The position numbers and the translations under genes are program-made. From Trichosporon coremiiforme (lineage: Eukaryota > Basidiomycota > Tremellomycetes > Trichosporonales > Trichosporonaceae): 64,000 bases of DNA. The DNA lies in NCBI GenBank assembly GCA_039545355.1, contig BCJJ01000022.1, forward strand, positions 731,986 through 795,985. Direction: 5' to 3'. The notes under the pieces were generated by a model that made no database searches, was not told the DNA's origin, and was given only the letters and a program-made list of their open reading frames with translations. Position 1 is the first letter of the stretch. The number at the start of each line of letters is the position of its first letter. Shown here piece by piece: positions 10,414 through 20,411 of this stretch.

Positions 10414-12762
10414 GATGTGCGTCGAGACAAATGCTTGGCAGGATCGATTTAGAAAGCTGCGGTTCGCGCGGGTCCGAGGGGTGCAGACTTGCTGGGAGAG
10501 TCTAGGCGATCGGGCACGCGGCGATGCAAGGGGTCGGTCGACGAGTAGGTTTGGGGGGGATTGAGTGGAGTGACGATCGTGAAAAGCGAAGGCAAGATGC
10601 GATACGCAGAAGGAAGACGGGGTCGTGATGTTTGCTGCCGATGAGACAGAGGTAGGTGCGATGCTTGAAGCGCGCGTTGTGAGTGCTGGCGTGCGCGGAG
10701 AGGGAAGGGCGTGTTGATGCGTTGGTAGGTGGTCGTGCAGAGAATCAAGTCGAGACTGCGAGGAGCCGGTGCTGGAGGTGAGGAGCAGGCTCAAGACCTA
10801 GATCCTATGCGTATGCGCGCGGTGGCCGATGGAGATCGAGGACGGGGGCAGGCACGCAAGACGGCAAGGGATCGGGGTCGAAGGTCCAGACACGCAACCG
10901 GCCAGAGGAAACCTCAGGAAGAGTGCAGGAGTGCAGGAGTGGAAGAAGGGGCCAGAGGGACGAGGGAACTGCGAGGGACGGTGAGGGACGGTCGAGGGAT
11001 CGAGGGAGGCGAGGGACCTGCGGCTGCGCAGCACGGGGCAGCCGGCGCTGAAGGGTGAGGCGCAAGTGGGTTTGCTTTGGGCTGCCCCGAGTCTTGCGTA
11101 TTGCGTCTTCCCTCAGCCCGATGGCAGACGCTTCCACGGAATGCAGTCTGTCGGTAATGCGTACAATGCGTGGGGAGGCGGGCGGTGTCGATCTGCATGC
11201 ACTGACCGCAGTGGCGTGCCCCTTGCAAAGAGTGAAGGTGATACGAAGGACTCAGGTGGAGACGCTGTGCAGCAGGTAAATATCTGGATATGTAATCGGG
11301 GACAATGGAGCGACCAGGCATTCGGTGCTTTCGCTTGGTGCGCTTGGTAGGGGTGGGTGGGTGGGTTGCCTTTGGCCGTACGGGACCGTGAGCAGCAGCA
11401 GGTAGCCGGGTGGGTGGCATGGTGGCCGATGTCAATTGCAGCGTGAGGTGAGCAGCGAGGCTAGCCGCGACCGTGAAGGGGGAGCTTCAGGCTGCGTGAG
11501 GGACCATGAGGGTTACCTCCAGGGCGAACCGTGGGCCGTGAGGGTTAGGCCGAGGGCAACGTGAGGGACTGGAGGGCCGCAGCGCTGGTTGACCAGTCAG
11601 AGGCGGCAACGGCGAGGATAAAGCTGAGGATTCCTGGCCATGCCTGAGACGAAACGATCACGAGTGGAGTCGAGTTCCTGAACCGTATCGTCGATCCTAA
11701 GCCCTCGCTACCTCTCCCAACCTTGGCCCTGGTAATAATAATCATCCTCAGGACTCTCCCAAAGTCTCCTATTTGCCCACTCGCCGGTGTCCCCTTAGTC
11801 GCGATTACAAACCCAGACGTCGCGCGCGTTCTCGGGGCTCGGGGTCATCTGCTGCTGACATCAACACGCACTAGCGTAACGCGGGTCTGTGTGTTGTTGG
11901 GAGCGGACCGGCGGCTGGGGGCACTGAACGGCCCCAGCGTCATGTTAGTGACGATGCCAAGCCCTTGGTCGCTTGGTATCTCGGACAGCCCAGCGGGCCG
12001 GAGCCAATATAGGCAGGCATGCCGCGAGACAAAGAATATGGAACACCGAGCTGCGGGCAGACACCGCAGGCGCATGGGGCCGCTGATGCTGATTAGAATC
12101 GATGTTGGAGCCGAGGACCGGGGAGGTGCGAGCATTCAACTGACTGCAGGCTGTGATCGATCTCGAGCATCGTCTACAGCGGAGACGTCTGTGTCGTGTC
12201 TGTGTCTTGGGTACGTCTATATCTGGATCGAGGTCGTGCAGATCCTGTGTGAGACCTGACTGCCTGACGTGATCCTTGAACGAATGCCGAAGCCATATTG
12301 CTGGCAGTGGCATTGCCGGTACATGCCGTGACTGATTCTTTCCTCATGGGATGTGCACTAGAGGAGATCGCACTCAATGGATGTGACAGTTCGGCGTGTC
12401 GCGACTTCAGGCTGCCCTTTGTACGTAGCCGTTCTGTTCCAGCAAAGGACGCCAACCTTGTTGCCATGAGGGAGACACAACGGGAGCAAGTTGGTGGCTG
12501 GGATAAAAGAGACTGAAGAAAAATGGGAAACAAACCAACAGTCACGTGAGGGGATGGTGACGGAGAGCGAGTAGAGTCCACGTCGTCGATGCACGTGAGG
12601 CTATATGCGGGACCCCAATGTGGAGGAGAGTTGGCGTCCCTGCGGGATTAGAGGAAGGATTGGGGGCTTGGGGCAGCGCGGTATTTGCGGGGCTGCGGCT
12701 GGGTTGGCGGGCTGGGCGGGACCTGGTTAGGCTGGCGGATACGCCATGCGTTTGGCTCGCGG

Positions 12763-12797
12763 GTGTGGGCGGTGTGGGCGGTGTGGGCGGTGTGGGA
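12763..12797. repeat. 9-base tandem repeat, about 3.9 copies
   Basis: The unit GTGTGGGCG is repeated at 12763, 12772 and 12781, with a partial fourth copy. It lies about 350 bases before the transhydrogenase ATG, in non-coding DNA. Confidence 0.85.
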
Positions 12798-13076
12798 GCG
12801 CGTATGGTCCGGGTCGAAGTGGCCGGGGTTTCAAGGTCGGCAACCGGACCAAGCTCGAGCCGAGCTCCCTCCTTCCTTGCCTCCTTCCCTCCGCCGCCAG
12901 GCACTCGACACTCACTCCAGGCGCGGCAACCATCCACCTACGGTCTACTATTCCACATGCAATCGGCCGTATGCGCGTCTAAACCCCAGTAGCCTTTAGC
13001 CTTACCCCTCGCTTTAGGTCCACAAGTCTTAGGGCCACCCCGCCAGCGCACCTTCTGACCTCTAGTCCCAGAGCAA

Positions 13077-13082
13077 TATAAG
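13077..13082 (+). promoter_or_regulatory. Possible TATA box of the transhydrogenase gene
   Basis: TATAAG in the context CAATATAAGTT lies 64 bases before the ATG, at the border of a CT-rich leader. Position and sequence fit a TATA element, without proof. Confidence 0.35.
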
Positions 13083-13145
13083 TTCTCTGCTTCTACTACC
13101 TCTTCACCATCTCTTCCTTCTCCACTCCCCACTCTACCGTCCACA

Positions 13146-15031
13146 ATGGTCGCCGCCGCTGCTCGTGCCAACGCTGTCCGTCTCATGTCCCTTACTGCCT
13201 CCCAGGGCTGTAGGGGATGCGGCCGCTCTCACGCTGCCGCCCACTCTTGCACCCCCGGCTCTCACGACCACGGCCACTCGCACTCCCGTGGTCTTGCTAC
13301 CCCCGTCGACGTCCCTGGCCCCGGAAACTCCAAGGGCGACTACGCCTTCGAGGTGAGTGCATGCATCGGTTGCTGTCGACGACAACAGCTAGCTCGACGA
13401 TGGCGAGGGCGACATTCATCGCGAGCGCACGTCCCAGGGCGGCGCCCCGCGTATAATGTCTGAAACTACCTCGCCTAAAGTCCAGCCTTGCCGAGATTGT
13501 TATCGAGTGTCACAGACCACTGACTTTTCGTTAGATGGCCGCGTCCACCCTCCGTTTCGGTACCGGTGCCACCCGCGAGGTCGGCATGGACCTTGTTAAC
13601 ATGATCAATCGTCTCCCCGCTGCTGAGCAGAAGAACGCCAAGATTGCCGTCTTCACTGACCGCAACATCGCCAAGCTTCCTGTTATGGAGACCGTTGCCC
13701 GTTCGCTCCAGGACAACAACCTCAACTACGAGGTCTTTGACCGCGTTTCCGTTGAGCCCACTGACAAGTCGTGGACTGAGGCCATCGACTGGGCCCGTAA
13801 CACGGGTGTCACGCACTTCCTCGCCGTCGGTGGTGGTTCCACCATGGACACTGCCAAGGCTGCCAACCTTCTCTCATGCTACCCCGAGGCCGACATGATG
13901 GACTTCATCAACGCCCCCGTCGGCAAGGGTACCCCCATCAACAAGCAGCTCAAGCCCCTCATCGCCATCCCCACCACCGCTGGTACCGGCTCTGAGACCA
14001 CTGGTACTGCCATTCTTGACATCCCCTCGATGCGCTTCAAGACCGGTATCGCCTCGCGTGCCCTCAAGCCCACTCTCGGTATTGTCGACACCCTCAACAC
14101 CGCTACCTGCCCCCGTGAGGTCGCCATCGCTGCCGGTCTCGACGTGCTCTTCCACTCTCTTGAGAGTAAGTTTCACTCGGTGCCTTCTGCGGTGGACCTT
14201 CCGCCGACCGGGTCTCGACAAAAGATGCACAAGTCGCTGACGCGTTCCAGGCTACACCGCTGTTCCCTACTACGAGCGTACCCCCCGCCCCACCAACCCC
14301 ATCAACCGTCGTGAGTAAAAAATGCTGCTAGCTCTCGCTTCGGAGCTAGACTTTTCCGCAGGTAACCGGACGCTGACCTCTTCCCAGCCGCTTACCAGGG
14401 CTCCAACCCCGTCTCGGACATCTTCTCCAAGTGGGCTCTTGAGCAGACTGTCAAGTACCTCCCCCGTATCTTCAAGGACCCCACTGGTGACGAGGAGGCG
14501 CGCACCCAGATGCTCCTCGCGTCTTCGACCGCCGGTATCGGTTTCGGTAACGCTGGTGTCCACCTCTGCCACGCCGGTTCCTACCCGATCTCGTCGCTGA
14601 ACAAGGCTCGTGCCCCGGAGAAGCAGTACTTCCACCCCTCGTACAACAAGGACGTCCCCCTTATCCCCCACGGTATCGCCGTCTCGCTCACCTCGCCCTC
14701 GGTCTTCGACTTTACCGCCCCCTCGGACCCCGAGCGTCACCGCACCGCCGCCGCTATCTTCATGGGCGACCGCGCTGAGGAGCTCCGCAACGTCTCTGAC
14801 GCCGACATCGGCAAGGTCCTCCGTGAGGAGATCCAGAAGTTCCTTGACTCGATTGCCGTTCCCCGTGGTCTCTCGCAGGTCGGCTACACCTCGTCTGACA
14901 TCGAGACCCTCGCCAAGGGCATGCTTCCCCAGCGTCGTGTCCTCGACCTCGCCCCCGTCCTCGTTAAGGACAACCAGAATGAGGAGCTCGACCAGCTCCA
15001 GGGTATCCTCGAGGGTGCCATGCGCTGGTAA
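13146..15031 (+). CDS. Hydroxyacid-oxoacid transhydrogenase (iron-containing alcohol dehydrogenase, ADHFE1-like), mitochondrial
   Basis: CDS join(13146..13352,13535..14165,14251..14310,14388..15031), 513 aa. The enzyme couples oxidation of 4-hydroxybutyrate (or similar hydroxyacids) to reduction of 2-oxoglutarate. Family marks are YAFEMAASTLRFG at the first splice join, the nucleotide-binding LAVGGGSTMDTAK, IPTTAGTGSETT, the metal-ligand region DVLFHSLES with NRPAYQGSNPVSDI, and HLCHAGSYPIS plus IPHGIAVS. The N-terminus is rich in Arg/Ala and carries a Cys/His cluster (CRGCGRSH then HDHGHSHS) before a likely cleavage point near RGLATP; this suggests mitochondrial import, and the cluster might bind metal. 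The first intron (182 nt) is long for this window. The third intron contains a decoy GCAG|GTAA inside it. Confidence 0.92.
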
Positions 15032-15047
15032 ATGTAGGGTATAGTCG

Positions 15048-15070
15048 GTAGTAGTAGTAGCAGCAGCAGC
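15048..15070. repeat. Trinucleotide run (GTA then GCA units)
   Basis: Four GTA-type units pass directly into three to four CAG-type units in the 3' untranslated region of the transhydrogenase gene. Confidence 0.7.
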
Positions 15071-15923
15071 GTTGTGTAATCTCTTGTTGATCCCAAAAGA
15101 AAATTAGCATAGCAAGGCGTGTAGTCCATGCAACGAGCATATCCATTCTTTCTCCTGTTCCATTTTTGCCACTGGCCGAGTTGTGGAGCACATCGTTCCT
15201 ACGTTCCTCGGTGCCTTCGGCGGCGCCGAGCGGCGGCACTCAGCTCAGCTTGCGGCGCGAGCGGCGATTGACCCCCCACATACCAACCCCCAGTTAGCAT
15301 CCCCCAGTCAACACAATCGGAGTGTCCGCATACCGCACCGCATCTCATTTCGGCGCGCCGATCGGTGCGATCGCCACGGGAAGTGCATGGGTGGCGTGGC
15401 TGACGTTACATGCATGACGCTGGTGTAAGTGACGGCGGAGAAATGGGACTCGGCTATCATCGTCTGTTTATCTTCACCCGAGCGCGCAGTTGTGCGCGGT
15501 GACGGTACGCGGTACGCGTTGCGTCGATGAGGGGGGCAAGGCAGCGAGCGGTAGGGTGGTAGGAAGCGGTGACTGCGCGGTGATCATACGTTGCGCACTC
15601 GCGCATCGGCCCATACTCACTCCCCAACAGGTACACAGGCGGGAGTGTAATTGGGCCGCGGAACTCTGGCGCCATACATACGACGAGATTCAAACTTACA
15701 TCCTAACGGCGCACGCACCAGAAAGGAGAGCAGCTTCTCTGCGTCCAGCGGAGCCTGGTCAAGCTCGACGGCTGGGGTCAAGGTCCAAGGGACAATGTGT
15801 GGTGGAGGCCCAGCAAAATGTCAGATATCCGGAACCTGAATTCTGAAGATACCCAGGCACATCGGCAAAAGGGCGAGGCGACCTAGCCGGCGGGTCCCTT
15901 GTAGGATTTGTCATTTGCCTTGG

Positions 15924-16000
15924 TTCTCTGATATTACCTGGGCCATTCTCTGATATTATCGCTGGTTAATATCAGAGGATCCGTCTATAATATCAGAGAA
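15924..16000. repeat. Four-copy palindromic cluster of an ATATCAGAGA word
   Basis: Two copies of TTCTCTGATATTA at 15924-15936 and 15946-15958 are followed by two reverse-complement copies, at 15967-15977 and 15987-16000. The outer flanks CCTGGGC (15938-15944) and GCCCAGG (after 16000) are also complementary. The whole can fold as nested hairpins; it may be a remnant of a small inverted-repeat element or a protein-binding array. Confidence 0.75.
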
Positions 16001-16060
16001 TCGCCCAGGGACGGGCTCGTATTGCGGCTCGGAGCTCGGCATGAGGACATGCCGCCCATG

Positions 16061-16102
16061 TGATGCAGGTGATGCGGGTGATGCGGGTGATGCGGGTGAT
16101 GC
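16061..16102. repeat. 9-base tandem repeat, about 4.7 copies
   Basis: The unit TGATGCGGG repeats at 16061, 16070, 16079 and 16088 with one change in the first unit (TGATGCAGG) and a partial fifth unit. Confidence 0.85.
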
Positions 16103-17013
16103 ATTGACGGCCCCGGCCCCGCCACTGCGATCGTCATCGTTGCTTGTCCGTCGACCTGGACGGAGGAGGAATACGTCCATTCTAGCCCAAGACTATCTCT
16201 GGAACTCTGGAGTATGTGAGTGATTGGGGACGCAGGTGGGACCCAAAAACAATCCATGCCCGCCTCCACGTACTAGATAGCCGAGCTCGCTCGGGTATTG
16301 ATAACTTGGCGTCTGGTGCTCGCACCCGGGTATCCATCGCTTGTCTCGCATTTCTCGCTGTCGCACGAATCCGACGAGCACACGGCAAAGGCCATTGGCG
16401 GATAGAGGGGGGGCGTACTGGGGGGCGTAGAATGAGCCTGGGCCATGGGTCCGAGCATCGGAATGTCACCTCACATCAGGACGTCGCGTGTTTCTCGTTT
16501 CGACCTGTGAACTGTGCGATCGTCGGAATACGCCAGCTGAACCAACTTCGGGTCGCGGTTTCTGACGAGTGGAGGCCCAGGCTGTTCATCAATCACTTGT
16601 CAGTAAGGAGGGGAGCAGCGATCCTGGCTATACAGATTTTCACATCAAGATCGTTAGAGTCATCAAGGTCACGAGGCTGATACAACGGAAATGTTTTTGG
16701 TGTGTTTCGAGACAACTGCTATGATCGCGGGTACAACGGAGTCTTGTGTAATGCGTGTGGAGAGCGCAGGGAAGAGGGAGAACCCGCTCCCTATGTCGCC
16801 GCTGGAGACTGGAACTGCAAGTCCGAGAGCACGGTGGCGTCCCCCTGTGCTACTCGCTGAACGGGGGCGTCCCCTCATCCAGCGTCGGTCTCGTTATCCC
16901 CTGCCTCGCTGTACGTGTCCTGGTGTCCTCTGGTGTTTGGAATAGTCGTGCCGGGACTAGTTGTGCTGGGAATGGTCGTGCTGGGTATCGTTTACGTTGT
17001 AAATTAGAGTTGT

Positions 17014-17127
17014 TCACTCGTCAAAGTCGAAGACCTCAAAGTCCTCGTCGTCGTACTCGGGCTCCTCCTCGTCCTCCTCCTCGTCGTTACCAAGGACAGC
17101 AGCCTTAGCAGCCTTAAGCTGCTTCCT
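17014..17127 (-). other. In-frame coding-like extension after the TAG of the GATA-like gene
   Basis: Directly after the TAG, 37 sense codons continue in the same frame to a TGA at 17014-17016. They start RKQLKAAKAAVLGND and continue as a Glu/Asp-rich tail ending DFEVFDFDE. The Lys-rich helix before the TAG runs on smoothly after it. This is either a nonsense change, a sequencing error, or a readthrough extension. Confidence 0.6.
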
Positions 17128-18738
17128 CTACTTCTTCAGCTTCTTCTTCGTCTCCCTCCACTTGCGCCTAATGCGCTTCCCCTCGGCCCGCTCGTTGGCC
17201 ATCCGCACGTGCTCATCCCTGGGAACCGGGGGGAACTCGGCGTCGCCGTCGGGGTAGCTGTGTCCCTCGATCTTCCACATGCCCATCGCGCGGCGCTCGA
17301 CCTTGTCCCGCTGGTAGATCCCGCACGCATTGCAGTGCAGCATCACCGTCGTGCCGGGCATGAGGCCGAGACGCACCGTCTCCTGCTTCGGCTCGTTGGG
17401 GTCCTCAGGCTCGGAGGGCTCGGAGGACTGCTCCTCCTCCTCCTCCTCCTCCTCCTCCTCCTCGGTCTCGGACTCGGACTCGTCGTCGTCCTCGGACTCC
17501 ACCACCTTCGCCTTGCCCTTTCCCTTTCCTTTAGGCTTCGGCTTGGGGTAAGGCAGGAGCTTGTTGCACTCTCCGCAGACGCGGCGCACGCCAATGTCCT
17601 TGCCGTAAGGCGACCGGCTGTCGTCCGTGTACAGCGTCTCGACCTCCCCGTTCACGATAGAAGGGAGGGTGTTCGCGACGCGGCGGGCCAGGAGCTCAGC
17701 CGAGGAAGTCAGCTTCTGGGGAGGGTAATAGACCGCCTTTTGGGTCTGGTTGCGGCGCGGCTTGGCCGGGGCCATCTTAACGTCGCTGAGCGAGAGCGAG
17801 ACCGAGGATCGCGCTCGCTGGTGTCCCTTTCCCTTTGCCTTGGCGGGCTTGCGACGACGCCCACTGGCGGCAGCCGTCGAGGGCCCGGCGGCACCAGGGG
17901 CGATGTGGCTGGGGAGGTCGACGGCGGCGTCGAACATGTCCACGTCCTCGACGGCTGCGGCGATGGCAGCCGAAGCCCTTCGGGCCGCTACACGGCGGGC
18001 GCGCTTCTTCGGCTCCGGGGCGGAGGGGAGCTTGTCGGCGACGGGGGAGCGAAGGCGAGCCTTGCCCTTGCCCTTCCCCTTAGACTTGGTCTTCATGGGA
18101 GAAGGCGAGGTGGGGCGAGAAGGAGCAGTGGCAGGCGCGACGGGCGCGACAGGGAGAGAATCGAGAAATTTGGTCACATCGTCCAGATCGGCCAAGGTGT
18201 AGGTCTGCAACGCCTCGCCGAGGGTCTGCGGCTCGCCAAGAGTGTGCGGGTTGTCGAGGGTGGTAAGCTGATTCCAAGCCTCGCAGGAGTAGGCAGGCGC
18301 AGGAGCAGGGTTGGCGTACTCCGTGCCATCGATGGGAGGGAGGAGGGGCTCCTGCTGGTACTGCCAATCCTGGACGGGCTGGTCGAGCTGGCTGGTCCAG
18401 TGCTGCTGCTGCGTTGGCTGGGCGAGGAAGTCGTAGTTCAGGTTGTAGCCGAGAGCGTCGAAGGCATCGGCAGAAACGAGCGGGACCGCCTCGGCGGGGA
18501 GAGCGGGGACAGGAGCGTTCACATTGGCAGGAGTGACGGTCGCCTCACACACCTCCAGGAGGTTCCCGAAGTCCGGCGCGGGGGTATCGGGGAGGGGATC
18601 GTAGGCTCCCCAATTGTTCTCAAAGGAGTCAGCCTGGGTGGACTTGGTGTAGCCCGAGTGCGAGGCGTACAGGAGGACTGGGGTCAGTGGTCGCTCATCA
18701 CTCATTCGCTGCGGGAGAAACTCACAGTCGTCCCTCAT
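17128..18738 (-). CDS. GATA-like zinc-finger protein with a very long Cys-Cys loop; probable transcription regulator
   Basis: CDS complement(join(17128..18677,18726..18738)), 520 aa up to the first stop. The 48-nt intron (ACTGACCCCAG acceptor) joins a 13-base first exon to the frame beginning FLLYASHSGYT. The N-terminal half is Pro/Gln/Ala-rich and acidic, like an activation domain; then come basic KSKGKGKGKARLR and KKRARRVAARR patches. A split GATA-type finger follows: CGEC at residues 372-375 and CNACGIYQRDKVERR from 453. The loop between the Cys pairs is 77 residues against 17-20 in normal GATA fingers, made of a Lys-Gly run and a tract of 11 glutamates. After the TAG at 17128-17130 the same frame stays open for 37 more codons with an acidic, coding-like tail; see findings. 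Whether the finger still binds DNA is unknown. Confidence 0.75.
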   Translation of the reverse strand: MRDDCEFLPQRMSDERPLTPVLLYASHSGYTKSTQADSFENNWGAYDPLPDTPAPDFGNLLEVCEATVTPANVNAPVPALPAEAVPLVSADAFDALGYNLNYDFLAQPTQQQHWTSQLDQPVQDWQYQQEPLLPPIDGTEYANPAPAPAYSCEAWNQLTTLDNPHTLGEPQTLGEALQTYTLADLDDVTKFLDSLPVAPVAPATAPSRPTSPSPMKTKSKGKGKGKARLRSPVADKLPSAPEPKKRARRVAARRASAAIAAAVEDVDMFDAAVDLPSHIAPGAAGPSTAAASGRRRKPAKAKGKGHQRARSSVSLSLSDVKMAPAKPRRNQTQKAVYYPPQKLTSSAELLARRVANTLPSIVNGEVETLYTDDSRSPYGKDIGVRRVCGECNKLLPYPKPKPKGKGKGKAKVVESEDDDESESETEEEEEEEEEEEQSSEPSEPEDPNEPKQETVRLGLMPGTTVMLHCNACGIYQRDKVERRAMGMWKIEGHSYPDGDAEFPPVPRDEHVRMANERAEGKRIRRKWRETKKKLKK

Positions 18739-19713
18739 TGGGTTGGAAGCCTTGTGGAGTAGTTGCGAGGAGTCGTTGGTTGCTGATCTTCGAAGATCAC
18801 GCCAATCCCTGCTTGTTAAGTATAGGTTCATGCATCCCTCGCCGCCAGCTCATGATGTACAGCGATGCATTGTAAACAGCTAATGGGTGTGTGCCAACAG
18901 CGTCGAGAACGAATTGATCGGCGAGCGACAGCAAGCTGGTTACTTCTTGATTACCCCGCGATGTCAAATTCAGGCACGGGTTGTGTGCACGGGGAAGAGA
19001 TGATCGACGCGCGACGCGGAACTGTGTGCATGGCTGCCCCGAGTCTGTAGAGTGCGGACGATGGAAGAGAGGAGAATAATAGGAGTTTCGCGAATATATC
19101 GAACACACGGGGTCCGTACTCGCGTCAGCGCCATCGGTACCACAATGGCCTGGGGCGGTGCCCGCGAAGTTCAATGCTCTTCTTGCCCGGTTGACGTCAC
19201 TTGTGATGCATGCAGATGTACTGATTAGCCCAAGTGTATATGACTATGGACACTGGTGGACAGCAGGCAACGCGATGGATTGCCACAAGCCCCTCATGTG
19301 GTCGCCGATCGAGTGGGAATCGAGTGCCAGCGGCCGGTGCCGCCCCCAGGAGTGAGCAGTCCGGCTTGCCAGAATACGTCCTTCCCGAGAGGCCACACAG
19401 ATGGCCACTGTCATGAAACGCAGCTGAGACTGTTACCATGGCTGCTGATCGGTCCACATCCGTGGACGCCGAATGCCGCGTCAACGACGTGTGCTATTCC
19501 AGGCCGAGCGCCAGTTCTATCCCTGGACCACCCTCTTACGCCTCCACTTGACCTCCAATCCTTCCATTTTCCCTTTCGCCTCCACGACGGCTCGAACCCT
19601 CGCACCTCTACCGCGGAGCCAATCGCCGACCGCCGACGCCGCCATCGTCCCTATCTCCGTCAAATCTGTACGTATCGCAGCGCCGATACGATCGCCAGAG
19701 AGCTGTTAAGCAC
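18739..19713. other. Intergenic region between the GATA-like gene and the first tRNA
   Basis: About 1 kb with no supported gene; open frames are short and overlap on both strands. Confidence 0.35.
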
Positions 19714-19812
19714 GCCTCGTTATATCAGTCGGTAGATAGTGTGACTCTTACGCCAAGCACAAGCAGTAGCCGATTGATCACACAGTCATGGGTTCGAGCC
19801 CCATACGAGGCT
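19714..19812 (+). tRNA. tRNA-Lys(CTT) with 26-nt intron, copy 1
   Basis: The cloverleaf is complete: acceptor GCCTCGT/ACGAGGC, D stem TATC/GATA, anticodon stem TGTGA/TCACA, T stem ATGGG/CCCAT with loop TTCGAGC. The anticodon loop reads CT-CTT-A before the intron, so the anticodon is CTT (lysine). The intron 19751-19776 sits between positions 37 and 38, the standard place. A T5 run at 19815-19819 is the RNA polymerase III terminator. Mature length is 73 before CCA. Confidence 0.93.
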
Positions 19813-20321
19813 CATTTTTGGCTCTCTCGGGCCCGAAGAAGCACCGGAGAAGTCTTGATCCACCCTCTACAAGATGAGAAAGATTGGGAGTGATCAGTGA
19901 AACGGGGGCGAATGAGTAGTGGCCGATTTCGACGTGTGGTATCTGCTTCTCGGGTACAGGTTCGGTGTGATTTCTGGAGCACCATGAAATCTTGCTAGCA
20001 CTGTGTTTCGGTAGGCCGATTGCTAGCCCGCCGTCGCTCACTCCTTTCCGGCCACTGGCTTCATCATGTCGCGAGTCAAGCACTACATGTCAGCCTGCAC
20101 CTCCCGAAGAAATTTTGGCGGTTCCCGATCGCGAATCGAACCCATCGATGCCCCTTCTCTCGCACCGAGAATTAGGGTAGTGGCGGGGGCGAGAGGAGGG
20201 AAAAAGTAAGGGTCGGAGTTCCGACGCCGCATCTCCTTCAGTTTTGCACATCTCGGGATGATTTTGAGTGCTGCGTGTAGCCCCGTCGCCGCTGCTTCTC
20301 GCATGGCCAACCACGTGCCTG
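19813..20321. other. Spacer between the two tRNA-Lys genes
   Basis: No gene seen. A GGGTTCGATTC-like word on the minus strand near 20130 resembles a tRNA T loop, but no cloverleaf can be built around it. Confidence 0.35.
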
Positions 20322-20411
20322 GCCTCGTTATATCAGTCGGTAGATAGTGTGACTCTTACGCAGCACCGCCGAGTGATCACACAGTCATGGGTTCGAGCCC
20401 CATACGAGGCT
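20322..20411 (+). tRNA. tRNA-Lys(CTT) with 17-nt intron, copy 2
   Basis: The mature sequence is identical to the copy 600 bases upstream, but the intron (20359-20375) is only 17 nt and differs in sequence apart from its first bases. A T5 terminator lies at 20414-20418. The flanks are not alike beyond a few bases, so duplication was not recent or the flanks have diverged. Confidence 0.93.

Larger units (their letters stand above)
10414..13145. other. Long intergenic region (2.7 kb) with GAGGGAC word clusters
   Basis: No convincing gene: the open frames are short, overlap on both strands and start at non-ATG codons. The stretch holds repeated GAGGGA(C/T) words at about 10945-11015 and 11495-11570, a 9-base tandem repeat at 12763-12797, GTCACGTG at 12541-12548 and a CT-rich leader from about 13050. 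It probably carries the control regions of the HIT gene and of the transhydrogenase gene. Confidence 0.4.
15032..17013. other. Intergenic region (2.0 kb) with several simple and inverted repeats
   Basis: No gene is supported. It holds a GTA/GCA trinucleotide run right after the transhydrogenase stop, the palindromic repeat cluster at 15924-16000 and the 9-base tandem repeat at 16061-16102. The frames at 16216-16680 and 15490-15846 look like chance. Confidence 0.4.

Noticed and set aside
11723..12259. 178-codon plus-strand frame in the long intergenic region
   Set aside because: No domain, no typical leader or splice pattern, and composition like the surrounding non-coding DNA.
17209..18762. 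A 517-codon plus-strand frame
   Set aside because: Antisense shadow of the GATA-like gene with Leu/Gly/Arg runs from the low-complexity codons.
20100..20200. Possible minus-strand tRNA near a GGGTTCGATTC word
   Set aside because: Only the T-loop-like word is present; no acceptor, D or anticodon stems could be paired.
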